A DNA stretch of 64,000 bases, taken from assembly GCA_051530055.1 (NCBI GenBank), contig CM121341.1, positions 7,750,001 to 7,814,000 of the forward strand, in the 5' to 3' direction. The notes beneath the pieces are model-generated. The model had not been told where the DNA came from. It was given only the letters and a program-made list of their open reading frames with translations, and searched no databases. This document shows, piece after piece, positions 9,901 to 20,384 of the stretch. Position 1 is the stretch's first letter, and each line of letters opens with the position of its first letter. The translations under genes were made by a program, and so were the position numbers. The stretch comes from Neoechinorhynchus agilis (lineage: Eukaryota; Acanthocephala).

Positions 9901-11544
9901 TTTTAAACCTTTTTCCCCCCGCTCCTCCTTTGGTTAGGAATCATCACCAATCGTAAGCGTGAACCATTTAGAATCCCAAGAGATCGTCTATTTGCATGAT
10001 TCTCCTTTTTTTAAACCTTTTTCCCCCGCTCCTCCTTTGGCTAGGAATCATCACCAATCGTAAACGTGAACCATTTAGAATCCCAAGAGATCGTCTATTT
10101 GCAAGATTCTCCTTTTTTAAACTCGTGGATCCGCCTCCTACTCAGGAGGCTAAAACTCGAATTTCGAGCTCTTCCCTGATGCAAGATATATTTTAAAATT
10201 CGAATATCTTACAAACCCTCCGAGATCTTTTGTGCTTCATTAATGGAAGTGTTATTCGGCGTAATTGATCCATTCGTCGTTCACTACTACGAGGACACCA
10301 AGCGTTTCTTTGAACACATGAAGATTGCTACAGGCAAGCGTCCTGGTCTTGACTTTGGTGTTCAGATGGCGAAACTGGCTCATGGGCTCTTGAGCGGTCG
10401 TTATGTTTCAATTAATCCTAGGATGTTACGAGCAACTATAGCTCGAATGAGCAGCGTGTTTTCGTCTCCGGGTCAACAGGATGCTGGTGAATTTCTCATG
10501 TTTTTGCTCAATGAACTCTACAAATACTATTACGCCTACCAACACTCTCTGTTTGCTAGATCAGTGAGTGACTGTGTCCGTCTCAGTATTGAAGAACGCG
10601 ATTATTCGGTCCAAGAAGTCATGTACCAGTATCGGAAACGAGACGAATACATTCTTAGTTTACCGATGACACAAACGGACACGAGTATGTCTGAACTTTT
10701 GAGCCGATGGGCATCTGATGAAGATTTGAGTGGTGGGAAGATAAAAAGGCGTCTTCGTATTAGTAGATTTCCCATGTATATGTTCGTGGTTACGCAAAGG
10801 TTTCAATTGGCTGATGATTGGAGTCCAGTTAAGCTTCAGAATGAACTCAGTGATGTTGATTTAATTGACCTTGATAGTTTAAGGGCACGTGGTCCTCAGC
10901 CACATGAGAAGTTGATGAATGAAGATGATGAAGGACGAGGAGGAAGAGGTGCAAATGGACTTAGTCGAGAAGAAGAGTTGCTTGTTGTAGCTCTTAAACC
11001 ACTTGGGTTTTCTCATAATGCTTGTCTTAAAGCGATCAAAGCCATACATCCTCGATTGAACGAGGCGATTGCGATTGATTGGCTTCTTGAACACAGCAAT
11101 GATCCCGATCTAAACCTACCGGATGATGTGAGTTCAAAGAATGAAGACAAAGTGAGTGATGCTCACATTAGCGCATTGATAGATATGGGATTTTCTCTTG
11201 AATTAGCTCGGTATAGTCTGTTACAAACGTCGGATAATCTTGGACGTGCGGTCGATTGGTTATTTAGTCATCCTGAAGAAAGGGATCGATGTGAAACTAA
11301 ATGTGGCGAAATTCGGCAGTTTGACGAGGAAAACGAGTCGGGATCAAGCACTTACGAACTCGTTGCCATCATTGTCCATTTGGGTGTAAGTACCACTTGC
11401 GGACATTATGTTGCCTATGTGAAGAGACTGAAACAAGACGGACGTGCCGTATGGATCGGCTACAATGACGAAAAGGTTTTTGAGTGCGAAGGCGAACCTG
11501 TTGGAAAAGACAAAGCTTATGTTTATGTCTACAAACAAGTTTGA
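6950..11544 (+). CDS. USP5: ubiquitin carboxyl-terminal hydrolase 5/13-like (isopeptidase T)
   Basis: Cysteine protease that trims free, unanchored polyubiquitin chains and keeps ubiquitin monomer available. Part 1 (6950 to about 8060) carries the ZnF-UBP domain (about residues 218-305: GWKCEQCDN, LCGRQNFGGTGANNHALHHY, VYSYKEDMMVIDP), which binds the free ubiquitin C-terminus. It ends in the catalytic Cys box NLGATCYMNAVLE (Cys 354). Part 2 (about 10250-11544) carries QQDAGEFLMFLLNEL, two UBA domains (about 10960-11110 and 11155-11275) between halves of the protease fold, and the His box TTCGHYVAYV with WIGYNDEKV. An in-phase donor at 8060/8061 and acceptor at 10249/10250 would give 801 aa (family about 835-860), but they leave about 9 extra residues after the Cys box, so the exact junction is uncertain. 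The 2.2-kb intron is mostly minisatellite. Confidence 0.93.
8130..8285 (+). repeat. inverted pair of hairpin-core repeats in the USP5 intron
   Basis: CTGAAGAAGGCC, GCGAGCA, GGCC, AAAA is read forward at 8218-8255. A decayed inverted partner lies at 8140-8180 (CGCTGGCC..AATTGCTTG). The outer flanks (GAAGAAATATTGTAAT and ATTACAATCTTTCTTC) are also complementary, so the block can fold as one imperfect palindrome. Confidence 0.6.
8341..8400 (+). repeat. GTCCGGATCCT intron module, copy 1
   Basis: AGTCCGGATCCT followed after about 25 bp by GCCGGAACTCATTCGTGAG and TTTTCTCATTT. Related copies lie at 13090-13160 (SENP intron) and 33252-33305 (galactosyltransferase intron). Confidence 0.6.
8395..10125 (+). 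repeat. about 108-bp minisatellite, about 16 copies, inside the USP5 intron
   Basis: Each unit holds GGAATCATCACCAATCGTAA, CCATTTAGAATCCCAAGAGA and CTATTTGCATGATTCTCC, ending in a T-run and CCCCCGCTCCTCCTTTGG. Units differ mainly in T-run length and in CTAGG/TTACG. Open frames across it are repeat artefacts. Confidence 0.95.
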
Positions 11545-12292
11545 TTGGCTAAATTTAAAAAGACACGAATTTAGTGAAAAGAATTTCTCTCTCTCTCGAA
11601 TCACAACCTATCGTTCTCATCACATTGAGGTCGTGGAGTCGATCAATGCCCGACATAACTCCTCTGATTCGTCCGATTCATTTGTCGCTTCTGGTAAAGT
11701 CTCGTGAAGTATTCCGTCCATGATTTGAGCTAACATTTTACGCCTCAAATAATGAGAACCCGGTACTTTTGTACGTGGAATAAAGAGTCAGCGAAAATTG
11801 GGCTTTTACTGGTTAGCGCCAATCGCTCTTTTTCTTAATTTTGACGATTGAACTTTCAATATTCGTTAAGGAATACCGAATCAGTACAAATATTCGACTG
11901 GGTGGCCCTAAAATCTACCGAATCGTCAACGAGCATTTCCCAAACTTTGACGCAGAAAACTGTTGGATTCAATAATTTTATAATTCAGTACTCATCGACA
12001 GAGAAAATCTTACCGCCATACAAACCCTTCTGATTTATTGGAGATATTTCGCGAGATTTGAATTGATAAAACGAAAATAACTAATGTAATAATTGCAATC
12101 GTTGGACGAGAAGAAACATTTCACGATAAAACCTAGCTTCATTGATTGTTTTATTCGCTCACATTCAAGTGCGAGAAAAAACTTGCAAACAATCGCTGAA
12201 GAAGATCCGAGATAGTGGATCGAAATATCCAATAAAATCTTAATTTCATTTCTCCTATCGACAAATAAAACACTTTGATCATTCGAGACATT
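11545..12292. other. convergent intergenic region (USP5-like / SENP-like 3' ends)
   Basis: Contains the USP5-like 3' UTR and, near 12170-12235, one hairpin-core repeat. No additional gene is supported. Confidence 0.5.
12170..12235 (+). repeat. hairpin-core repeat (GATCC/GGATC stem)
   Basis: GCAAACAATCGCTGAAGAAG, then GATCC, loop GAGATAGT, GGATC, GAAATATCC. The same element with one loop base changed lies at 30962-31010 on the minus strand. Confidence 0.7.
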
Positions 12293-13848
12293 TCAATGTA
12301 AAAGGGTTTTGATTTGTAAGATTGTTGCGAGTTTCCCCGTAATATCGGAAACGTTGCGTACTAAAGCGCCGGTATTTTGTCCAACGAACGTAATTGGAGC
12401 ATTCCTGGCTACTCTTTCAGCCACTTGGCATAGAAAAACTCCACAGTCGTCACAGTTATCTTGCCTCGGACAAGGCATAGGAGCTTTGACCCATCCGTAA
12501 CTCCCAAGAACTTCTCCGTTCATTCGAGCTTCGTGTTCCGTCTCCAGGTACTTGTAGATTGTGTTAAGGATCGAAACATTGTTCGATTTGGTCCCGAGGC
12601 TGTCATAATACCTAATCTCCTTTTCTTTCAAATGAACACTTACAAGAGTCCAATGGGAATTCTGATGAACGGGGATAAAAAGGATATCATAAGAGAAAAT
12701 GTCCACTTTACGAGTCCATCTCTTAACGGTTTTGTATCCATCTTTGGCCGAAAGACGAACGTAAAAGAACGAAGAAAAGGCGTATGCTGATGGAATGGTA
12801 TCAAAAGTATCAGAAAATAGTCCATTGAGCATTACATTCGGGCTTTTAAACATATTTTTTGTTGATTTTTCCATCTATGGCGTACAATTCAATCTTCAAA
12901 TAGAAAAAATTGTTGTTTAGGTCCTCAATTCAACAATGTGACGACTTTAATACATTTGTTTTTGGGAAGCAGGGTATTTTTGATTCAGATTTTTATGGCA
13001 TCCCGAGTCTATGAAGCCACACCGATCTCTTATGCATCAGAAAAGTGATTGAATCATTTAGATTCTCTGATTAAAAGTGTTTGTGGAGCATCAGTCCGGA
13101 TCCTCAGATACCTCCCGAAGAGGCGGAGGAGGCGAGATTAATCAGTGAGTTTCCTCTTCCCTTCTTAACGCGATCTCTCGCGGGGACCTAAACAACAATA
13201 AGAAAAATTGCCAAATATTTCACAAGGTTTTCCTTGCCTCTTCAGTCACTACTGTTAGAAAGTTTATTGAACAAATATTTCTCAAATAAATGAGTATCGA
13301 TAACACCGGGGACCGGATTACCATTGGTTAAAATAATGAAATCTTAAAAAAACAACCATTCATCGAATTGTATGGGAAAAACTTTAAAAATTGTCCAGTA
13401 ACATTTGCAGAACTCAAAAAATTCCCCATTTTTTGGTTAATAAAAAATTAAATTACCGTTCATTCCATCCACTATAAACAGATGGAAGCGTAGCTCGATT
13501 ACGATTGGCTCTTTCGGCGATCATTTCCATATAGAAATTAATAATTTCATCATTAAGCCATCCGCCAGGTTTGAGAAGAGCAAGATCTTTTCTGCGAATC
13601 GGGATATTGAATTTTTGTACTTTCAAAAAATCCGCTTCTTCGTCGTCTTCTTTTTGATTAAAAACGTCTTCAGTTCGTTCAAAATCTTTTTCACTGATTG
13701 GAGGAAGTGATTGTTTAAGTTTGCTTTCATCCACCGGTGAATGACTGAGTCTAAATTTCTTCATGTTCTTCGCTGTGTCAGACTTCAACGTTAGCACATC
13801 CACTGCCGTGTTCAAGTTGATGAAAATCACACTTCGTTTCGCTTTCAA
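12293..13848 (-). CDS. SENP/Ulp1-family SUMO protease
   Basis: Cysteine peptidase (C48) that matures SUMO and removes it from targets, usually at the nuclear envelope or in the nucleus. Two exons fit in phase: 13457-13848 (first in-frame ATG 13764; a start further upstream by splicing is possible) and 12293-12842, joined by donor CG|GTAATT and acceptor TTTAAAAG|CC. Exon 1 ends in the conserved entry IRRKDLALLKPGGWLND and EIINFYMEMIAERAN. Exon 2 has FSYDILFIPVHQNSHWTLV (catalytic His codon 12653-12655), YYDSLG (Asp 12602-12604), the oxyanion Gln in PRQDNCDD and CDDCGVFLC (Cys 12443-12445). The catalytic set His-Asp-Gln-Cys is complete. About 20 residues between LPSVYSGWNER and TIPSAYAFSSFF are extra relative to SENP1. 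SENP1/2 type is most likely; the short N-terminus leaves the paralogue open. Confidence 0.9.
13090..13160 (+). repeat. GTCCGGATCCT intron module, copy 2
   Basis: CAGTCCGGATCCTCAGATAC, then CTCCCGAAGAGGCGGAGG and CAGTGAGTTTCCTC. It lies in the SENP-like intron, antisense to the gene; see 8341 and 33252. Confidence 0.55.
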
Positions 13849-14184
13849 AAATTATCTCAAAAATATAAAGGAGAATTCCAAGTGACGGAAAAATGAATAA
13901 AACGCGCAATGAACGTTCGCTTGAAGCTACAGGCAACCACGATTTCTGCATTGGCTGCTGCTGGATACACCTACTTTCAACCAATCACAATATATCGATT
14001 TTTTTTCGATCTTTCTTATAGACGAATTAGAGAAGAAAGAATCGGGGGAGATGCAATCCAACCGAAATGGAGAGTTTCCTAGTTTTACAACTTCCATAAT
14101 TCGAATTCAAAATTCTCCAGTTTATTTAGATGGTGTTTTCTAAATAATATCGGTGAATTTTGAGAATTCGAATTATGGAAGTTG
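13849..14184. other. 5' flank of the SENP-like gene
   Basis: No supported gene. Around 14090-14180 an inverted stretch (AACTTCCATAATTCGAATTC and its complement) sits at the edge of the following satellite. Confidence 0.4.
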
Positions 14185-14830
14185 AAAAACTAAGTCTCTT
14201 CCCCCCCCCCGAAGATAATTTCTCAAGAAATTTGGGAATTATTCGAGAGGTTAAATATCGGGGAAATAAATCAGTGGATTCAAATCCGAATGAGGATTGC
14301 AAAACTAAGAAAGTCTCTTTCCACCCGAAGATAATTTTTTAAGAAATTTGGGAATTATTCGAGAGGTTAAATATCGGGGAAATAAATCAGTGGATTCAAA
14401 TCCGAATGGAGGTTGCAGAACTAAGAAAGTCTCTTTCCCCCCGAAGATAATTTTTCAAGAAATTTGGGAATTATTCGAGAGGTTAAATATCGGGGAAATA
14501 AATCAGTGGATTCAAATCCGAATGGAGGTTGCAGAACTAAAAAAGTCTCTTTCCCCCCGAAGATAATTTTTCAAGAAATTTGGGAATTATTCGAGAGGTT
14601 AAACATCGGGGAAATAAATCAGTGGATTCAAATCCGAATGGAAGTTGAAAAACTAAGTCTCTTTCCTCCTCCGAAGATAATTTTTCAGGAACTTTGGGGA
14701 AATATCAGGGGTTAATAAATCATATCGGAGAATTTTGAGAATCCGAATGGAAGTTGAAAAATTAAGAAGAAGAAAAGAAAGTCTCTTTCCCCTCGCTTCC
14801 GAATATAATATTTTTCAAGAACTTTTTTCA
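14185..14830 (+). repeat. 112-bp satellite, about 5-6 copies
   Basis: Units with GGGAATTATTCGAGAGG, TATCGGGGAAATAAATCAGT and GATTCAAATCCGAATGG; the last copy is degraded. Same family as 291-720 and 21630-24125. Confidence 0.9.
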
Positions 14831-15043
14831 TTTTCTTTTACAGATCTCAAAATATTCGTAAAAGAAGACACTGAACAAATTTCTCTGGATTTATCGATTC
14901 CACTAATGAACTAAAACTGCACTTTTCGATCTTTTAAGATTGAATTCATGTAGGTGAAAAATAGAATGATTTAATAAAACTTTTCATTGGCATAAAAAAG
15001 TCTTCTCGATATAAGTGATTGATTGATTTATGCGTTCCTTAGT

Positions 15044-15849
15044 CACCCATATAATTGGATATTTCCATCTCACTTCTACACTTTCCAATACTTTACTTTT
15101 ATCGACATGGTAACTTTTGAATCGGACTCGTCATTAATTTTTTTTGTTTGCTATTTAGTTTGTCCAACTAATGTTCCAAATAGTGAACATAGTGACTATT
15201 TGGTTGCCGAACGACAGGATCGTTAAATTCAGGGACGTTTATCATTCAGTATTCGCATTTCCATACGCATTAGTTTGTGTTTTCTTTTAAAGACCTTTTA
15301 TTTCTTTTTTTTAGTTTGTAACCAAGATGTTTTGGATTCTATTCCTTTATGATCAATCATACTTTGAAGACCCAAAGCGTATTGTTTATATTAGTCCACT
15401 CATGAATCATATACTACACACTCTACCAGCCATTACAGTCATTTCTCATGGTCTTACAACAGTTCATAAATTCCCACGGTCACTCACACCTCCACTGATG
15501 TGCTTAATTGCAACCGCTTTTATCTATACTTCAGTGTAAGCTCATTTAATTCCTTAAAACCAATTCAATCTTTCTTCATCTATAGTCTTTATTGGGTTCG
15601 ATCGAAATTAGGCAGATTTCCTTATCCTTTTCTCGAAATGATGGACTCGAAACAATTTATTCTATTCATCGGCGTTTCATCAATCGTTTATTTAATCAAT
15701 TATTTTATCGGATTTATGCTGAATTCAGTGTCCAAAAAAATAAATGGGAAGCAAAGGTACTCTTCTTCGCTTTTGTCACATTCTATCCGTACCAATCAAC
15801 AATAAAATAAATATTTAGAAAAGCGGAAATTATAATAAAGGAACAATGA
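15044..15849 (+). CDS. AIG1/ADTRP-family (FAR-17a) membrane hydrolase
   Basis: Multi-pass threonine hydrolase family that cleaves fatty-acid esters of hydroxy fatty acids. Exons that splice in phase: about 15044-15109 (FYTFQYFTFIDM), 15159-15272 (FVQLMFQIVNI, then FRDVYHSVFAFPYAL), 15315-15535 (FVTKMFWILFLYDQ, YISPLMNHILHT), 15586-15756 (LYWVRSKLGRFPYPFLEMMD and a hydrophobic FILFIGVSSIVYLINYF) and 15819-15849 (KAEIIIKEQ, stop). Introns are 42-62 nt. The family signature NHxxHT, with the catalytic-type His, is intact, as is the YPFLE segment. The first coding exon with the start Met was not found. A read-through of the last donor would instead end at 15805. The closest human proteins are AIG1 and ADTRP; which one is not resolved. 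Confidence 0.88.
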
Positions 15850-15887
15850 AGACCAACTATTCTATAGACCAAGTTGCATGATATTCA

Positions 15888-15893
15888 AATAAA
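15888..15893 (+). terminator. AATAAA polyadenylation signal of the AIG1-like gene
   Basis: AATAAA lies about 40 nt after the inferred stop codon. Confidence 0.6.
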
Positions 15894-15929
15894 TGTCGCA
15901 TTCTCGTCATTGATTGTTGCGAAAATCTA

Positions 15930-16715
15930 AAGGCAAAAAAGGGGATGAGGGTAAAAGTCACCGAGCTGAAATTATGCCCATCGCTGCCTGCCTTCGATTG
16001 CTCACCATCGTTTCAACTTCTGGTTTTGCCATTTGGACCGCGTGGATTACCGGACGAATCCTCAAATCTAAGGTGGCCAACAAGGACGGAGTGCCTGTCG
16101 TGGAGATTTCGACGGATCTTCGCTGCTACGGTCGCCCGAGAAGTCTGCTAGGAACCCGGAACATTAAAAGGCAAAATAGGGGACACGGGTAAAAGTCCCC
16201 GAGCTGAAATCATGGTGATCGCTGCCTGCCTTCGATTGCTCACCATCGTCTCAACTTCTAGTTTTGGCATTTAGATCGCGTGGATTACCGGACGAATCCT
16301 CAAATCTGAGGTGGCCATCAAGGACGGAATGCCTGTCGTGGAGATATCGACGGATCTTCGCTGCTGCGGTCACCCGAGAAGTCTGCTAGAAATCCTGAAC
16401 ATTAGCTCGAAAAAAGGGGACACGGGTAAAGGTCCCCGAGCTGAAATCATGGTGATCGCTGCCTGCCTTCGATTGCTCACCATCGTCTCAACTTCTAGTT
16501 TTGGCATTTAGATCGCGTGGATAACCGGACAAATCCTCAAATCCAAGGTGGCCATCAAGGACGGAATGCCTGTCGTGGAGATTTCGACGGATCTTCGCTG
16601 CTACGGTCGCCCGAGAAGTCTGCTAGGAACCCGGAACATAAAAAGGCAAAAGTCACCGAGCTGAAATCATGGTGATCGCTGCCTGCCTTCGATTGTTCAC
16701 CATCGTCTCAACTTC
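15930..16715 (+). repeat. about 240-bp tandem repeat, about 3.3 copies
   Basis: Units begin near AAAAGGGGA..GGGTAAAAGTC and share CGCTGCCTGCCTTCGATTGC, GTGGCCA.CAAGGACGGA and GTCGTGGAGAT..CGACGGATC. The composition is richer in G+C than its surroundings. One frame stays open over parts (for example GVPVVEISTDLRC), which may mean an origin in a coding mobile element, but I could not recognise it. Confidence 0.85.
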
Positions 16716-16787
16716 TACACTACAAAAATGAAAGAGAGATGGAGAAAAACGCGATTTTATTCATTCATTTTGTCGAAAATGGGAGTG

Positions 16788-17132
16788 TCAAAGTTGTCGA
16801 GGTCTTAATTGATAGCTCGCGATTAGCATCATAACGATGCTATCAATCAAAGTAGCAACGTTATCGGTTCCGATATTGTCAAACTGTTGTCTTATTTCCC
16901 ACAGCAGTCTAGCTCTAGTTTCCCCGGTCGTCAACGGACTGAAAGTGTCAATCGAAGTAATAGGAGAACTATCGCCCGCTGAACGCCAAGCTGCCCAGCT
17001 CAGAAATATGCGTGAATACTCACTATCATCATCGTCAAGCGAATTGTCTTCTTGGTTGTCTTGTTCACTTGTAATGCTTTCATCACTATGCTGGCGTCGG
17101 CGACGATCTTCATCACGATTATCCTGTTCCAT
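16788..17132 (-). CDS. hypothetical acidic protein
   Basis: Open frame of 114 aa from ATG 17132. Residues 1-45 are strongly charged and low in complexity (MEQDNRDEDRRRRQHSDES, then a D/E/S stretch). The C-terminal half is more ordered and partly hydrophobic: FLSWAAWRSAGDSSP, ARLLWEIRQQFDNIG, TLIDSIVMMLIASYQL. No domain is recognised. It lies between a tandem repeat and the reverse-transcriptase array, and might be one exon of a longer gene or a chance frame. Confidence 0.35.
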   Translation of the reverse strand: MEQDNRDEDRRRRQHSDESITSEQDNQEDNSLDDDDSEYSRIFLSWAAWRSAGDSSPITSIDTFSPLTTGETRARLLWEIRQQFDNIGTDNVATLIDSIVMMLIASYQLRPRQL

Positions 17133-17441
17133 AACTCTCTCTCTCTCGATCTCACTTGAACGAAACAAGGACGGATTTCCTTAGATAAAATAGTTACCAT
17201 GACCACCTAACCGCAATGGCGGATTGAACGGATTTGACTAAAATAAATTTCCAAAAAAAAGATAAGGATTTTCTGGTTAAACCTTCGTTCTAAATGACCA
17301 TCACCAAGACCAGCCCTCAATAAAACAAGAACAAAATCACATATTTAAAGATATTTTGTTTGGCGATTGAGAAAATCGGAAATTTATTAGATCCCTTTCA
17401 AAAGATGTTTCGTCCGTTGTTTCGCAGGGTTTTTTTCTGCG

Positions 17442-20176
17442 AATCAGCGAGGACCAACGAGGATTCACGTCAGCACAATCGACGCAATATTCGTCCTCAG
17501 GCAACTGTATGAAAGGTTCAGTGAGATGCAGTGCCCGTTGCACAGTGTTTGTTCGTCGATTTGAAAGGGGCGTACGACACGGTACCTCGAGATTTGGTGT
17601 GGGCATTCCTCAGGAAGGACATTTTGGATAGGTGGAAGGAATATTTCAACACTCTGCTGAACACTGAGAATGACAGACTGCCTCTAGAGGACGTACACCC
17701 GAATGTCAATGTGACGAGACCGTACTCGGACGATGAGGGCTGCAGAGCACAGGAAAATGAAGACTGGTATAGCCGGGGTCCAGAAGACATTCCGATCGAG
17801 TTGTGGCAATCCTTGGGAGTCTTCGGAATAAAGTTGCTCACGAGGCTCTTTCAGAAGATAGATATGGAGGAAAAGATCCCGTCGGAATGACAGGGAAGCA
17901 TATTGATACCGATCTTCAAAAGAAAAGGAGATGTTCTGTAGAGTAGGAGCTACTGCACCATTAAACTCATGTCTCACACAATGAAACTGTGGAAACGAAT
18001 GATCGATCACAGGATTGGAGAGGAGATCAGAATCAGCGAGGACCAACGAGGATTCACGTCAGCACAATCGACGCAATATTCGTCCTCAGGCAACTGTATG
18101 AAAGGTTCAGTGAGATGCAGTGCCCGTTGCACAGTGTTTGTTCGTCGATTTGGAAGGGGCGTACGACACGGTACCTCGAGATTTGGTGTGGGCATTCCTC
18201 AGGAAGGACATTTTGGATAGGTGGAAGGAATATTTCAACACTCTGCTGAACACTGAGAATGACAGACTGCCTCTAGAGGACGTACACCCGAATGTCAATG
18301 TGACGAGACCGTACTCGGACGATGAGGTGGCTGCAGAGCACAGGAAAATGAAGACTGGTAGGAGCCGGGGTCCAGAAGACATTCCGATCGAGTTGTGGCA
18401 ATCCTTGGGAGTCTTCGGAATAAAGTTGCTCACGAGGCTCTTTCAGAAGATAGATATGGAGGAAAAGATCCCGTCGGAATGACAGGGAAGCATATTGATA
18501 CCGATCTTCAAAAGCAAAGGAGATGTTCTGTAGAGTAGGAGCTACTGCACCATTAAACTCATGTCTCACACAATGAAACTGGGAACGAATGATCGATCAC
18601 AGGATTGGAGAGGAGATCAGAATCAGCGAGGACCAACGAGGATTCACGTCAGCACAATCGACGCAATATTCGTCCTCAGGCAACTGTATGAAAGGTTCAG
18701 TGAGATGCAGTGCCCGTTGCACAGTGTTTGTTCGTCGATTTGGAAGGGGCGTACGACACGGTACCTCGAGATTTGGTGTGGGCATTCCTCAGGAAGGACA
18801 TTTTGGATAGGTGGAAGGAATATTTCAACACTCTGCTGAACACTGAGAATGACAGACTGCCTCTAGAGGACGTACACCCGAATGTCAATGTGACGAAACC
18901 GTACTCGGACGATGAGGTGGCTGCAGAGCACAGGAAAATGAAGACTGGTAGGAGCCGGGGTCCAGATAACATTCCGATCGAGTTGTGGCAATCCTTACGA
19001 GTCTTCGGAATAAAGTTGCTCACGAGGCTCTTTCAGAAGATAGATATGGAGGAAAAGATCCCGTCGGAATGACAGGGACATATTGATGATCTTCAAAAGC
19101 AAAGGAGATGTTCTGTAGAGTAGGAGCTACTGCACCATTAAACTCATGTCTCAAACAATGAAACTGTTGGAACGAATGATCGATCACAGGATTGGAGAGG
19201 AGATCAGAATCAGCGAGGACCAACGAGGATTCACGTCAGCACAATCGACGCAATATTCGTCCTCAGGCAACTGTATGAAAGGTTCAGTGAGATGCAGTGC
19301 CCGTTGCACAGTGTTTGTTCGTCGATTTGGAAGGGGCGTACGACACGGTACCTCGAGATTTGGTGTGGGCATTCCTCAGGAAGGACATTTTGGATAGGTG
19401 GAAGGAATATTTCAACACTCTGCTGAACACTGAGAATGACAGACTGCCTCTAGAGGACGTACACCCGAATGTCAATGTGACGAGACCGTACTCGGACGAT
19501 GAGGTGGCTGCAGAGCACAGGAAAATGAAGACTGGTAGGAGCCGGGGTCCAGATAACATTCCGATCGAGTTGTGGCAATCCTTACGAGTCTTCGGAATAA
19601 AGTTGCTCACGAGGCTCTTTCAGAAGATAGATATGGAGGAAAAGATCCCGTCGGAATGACAGGGAAGCATATTGATACCGATCTTCAAAAGCAAAGGAGA
19701 TGTTCTGTAGAGTAGGAGCTACTGCACCATTAAACTCATGTCTCAAACAATGAAACTGTTGGAACGAATGATCGATCACAGGATTGGAGAGGAGATCAGA
19801 ATCAGCGAGGACCAACGAGGATTCACGTCAGCACAATCGACGCAATATTCGTCCTCAGGCAACTGTATGAAAGGTTCAGTGAGATGCAGTGCCCGTTGCA
19901 CAGTGTTTGTTCGTCGATTTGGAAGGGGCGTACGACACGGTACCTCGAGATTTGGTGTGGGCATTCCTCAGGAAGGACATTTTGGATAGGTGGAAGGAAT
20001 ATTTCAACACTCTGCTGAACACTGAGAATGACAGACTGCCTCTAGAGGACGTACACCCGAATGTCAATGTGACGAGACCGTACTCGGACGATGAGGTGGC
20101 TGCAGAGCACAGGAAAATGAAGACTGGTAGGAGCCGGGGTCCAGAAGACATTCCGATCGAGTTGTGGCAATCCTTA
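17442..20176 (+). mobile_element. head-to-tail array (about 4.6 x 590 bp) of an RTE-like reverse transcriptase slice
   Basis: Each unit encodes, across frames, DRWKEYFNTLLN, KTGRSRGPEDIPIELW, LLTRLFQKIDMEEKIPSE, SHTMKLWERMIDHRI, ISEDQRGFTSAQST, IFVLRQLYERF and VFVDLEGAYDTVPRDLVW, the pattern of RTE-type LINE reverse transcriptase from the linker to domain 3. Then it jumps back from RKDI to LDRWKEYF and starts again. Units start near 17443, 18031, 18621, 19208 and 19800 and are nearly identical, so the amplification looks recent. The YADD catalytic block is not included in any unit. Confidence 0.88.
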
Positions 20177-20384
20177 CGATACTTGCCACAGCGGGAAATA
20201 ATTCCTATTACTTTTTTTAGAAATATATTTGAATCCCCGCTTCTGCTTCAAAAAATACATTTAACTTTTATGTTGTTTTAGTTAATTTGCCTAAAACCTA
20301 AAGCAGTTTTATTTGTTGAATGAAGCTGAATTGTGATTGGTCATTTTGCCGCCAGTGCATTTCGTTCTAGAGAGTCCTAATCTT
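20177..20384. other. interruption between RTE-like parts
   Basis: AT-rich sequence that breaks the element; no feature recognised. Confidence 0.4.

Noticed and set aside
8395-10125. CRISPR-like look of regularly spaced repeats
   Set aside because: Whole units are repeated without unique spacers, and the host is eukaryotic.
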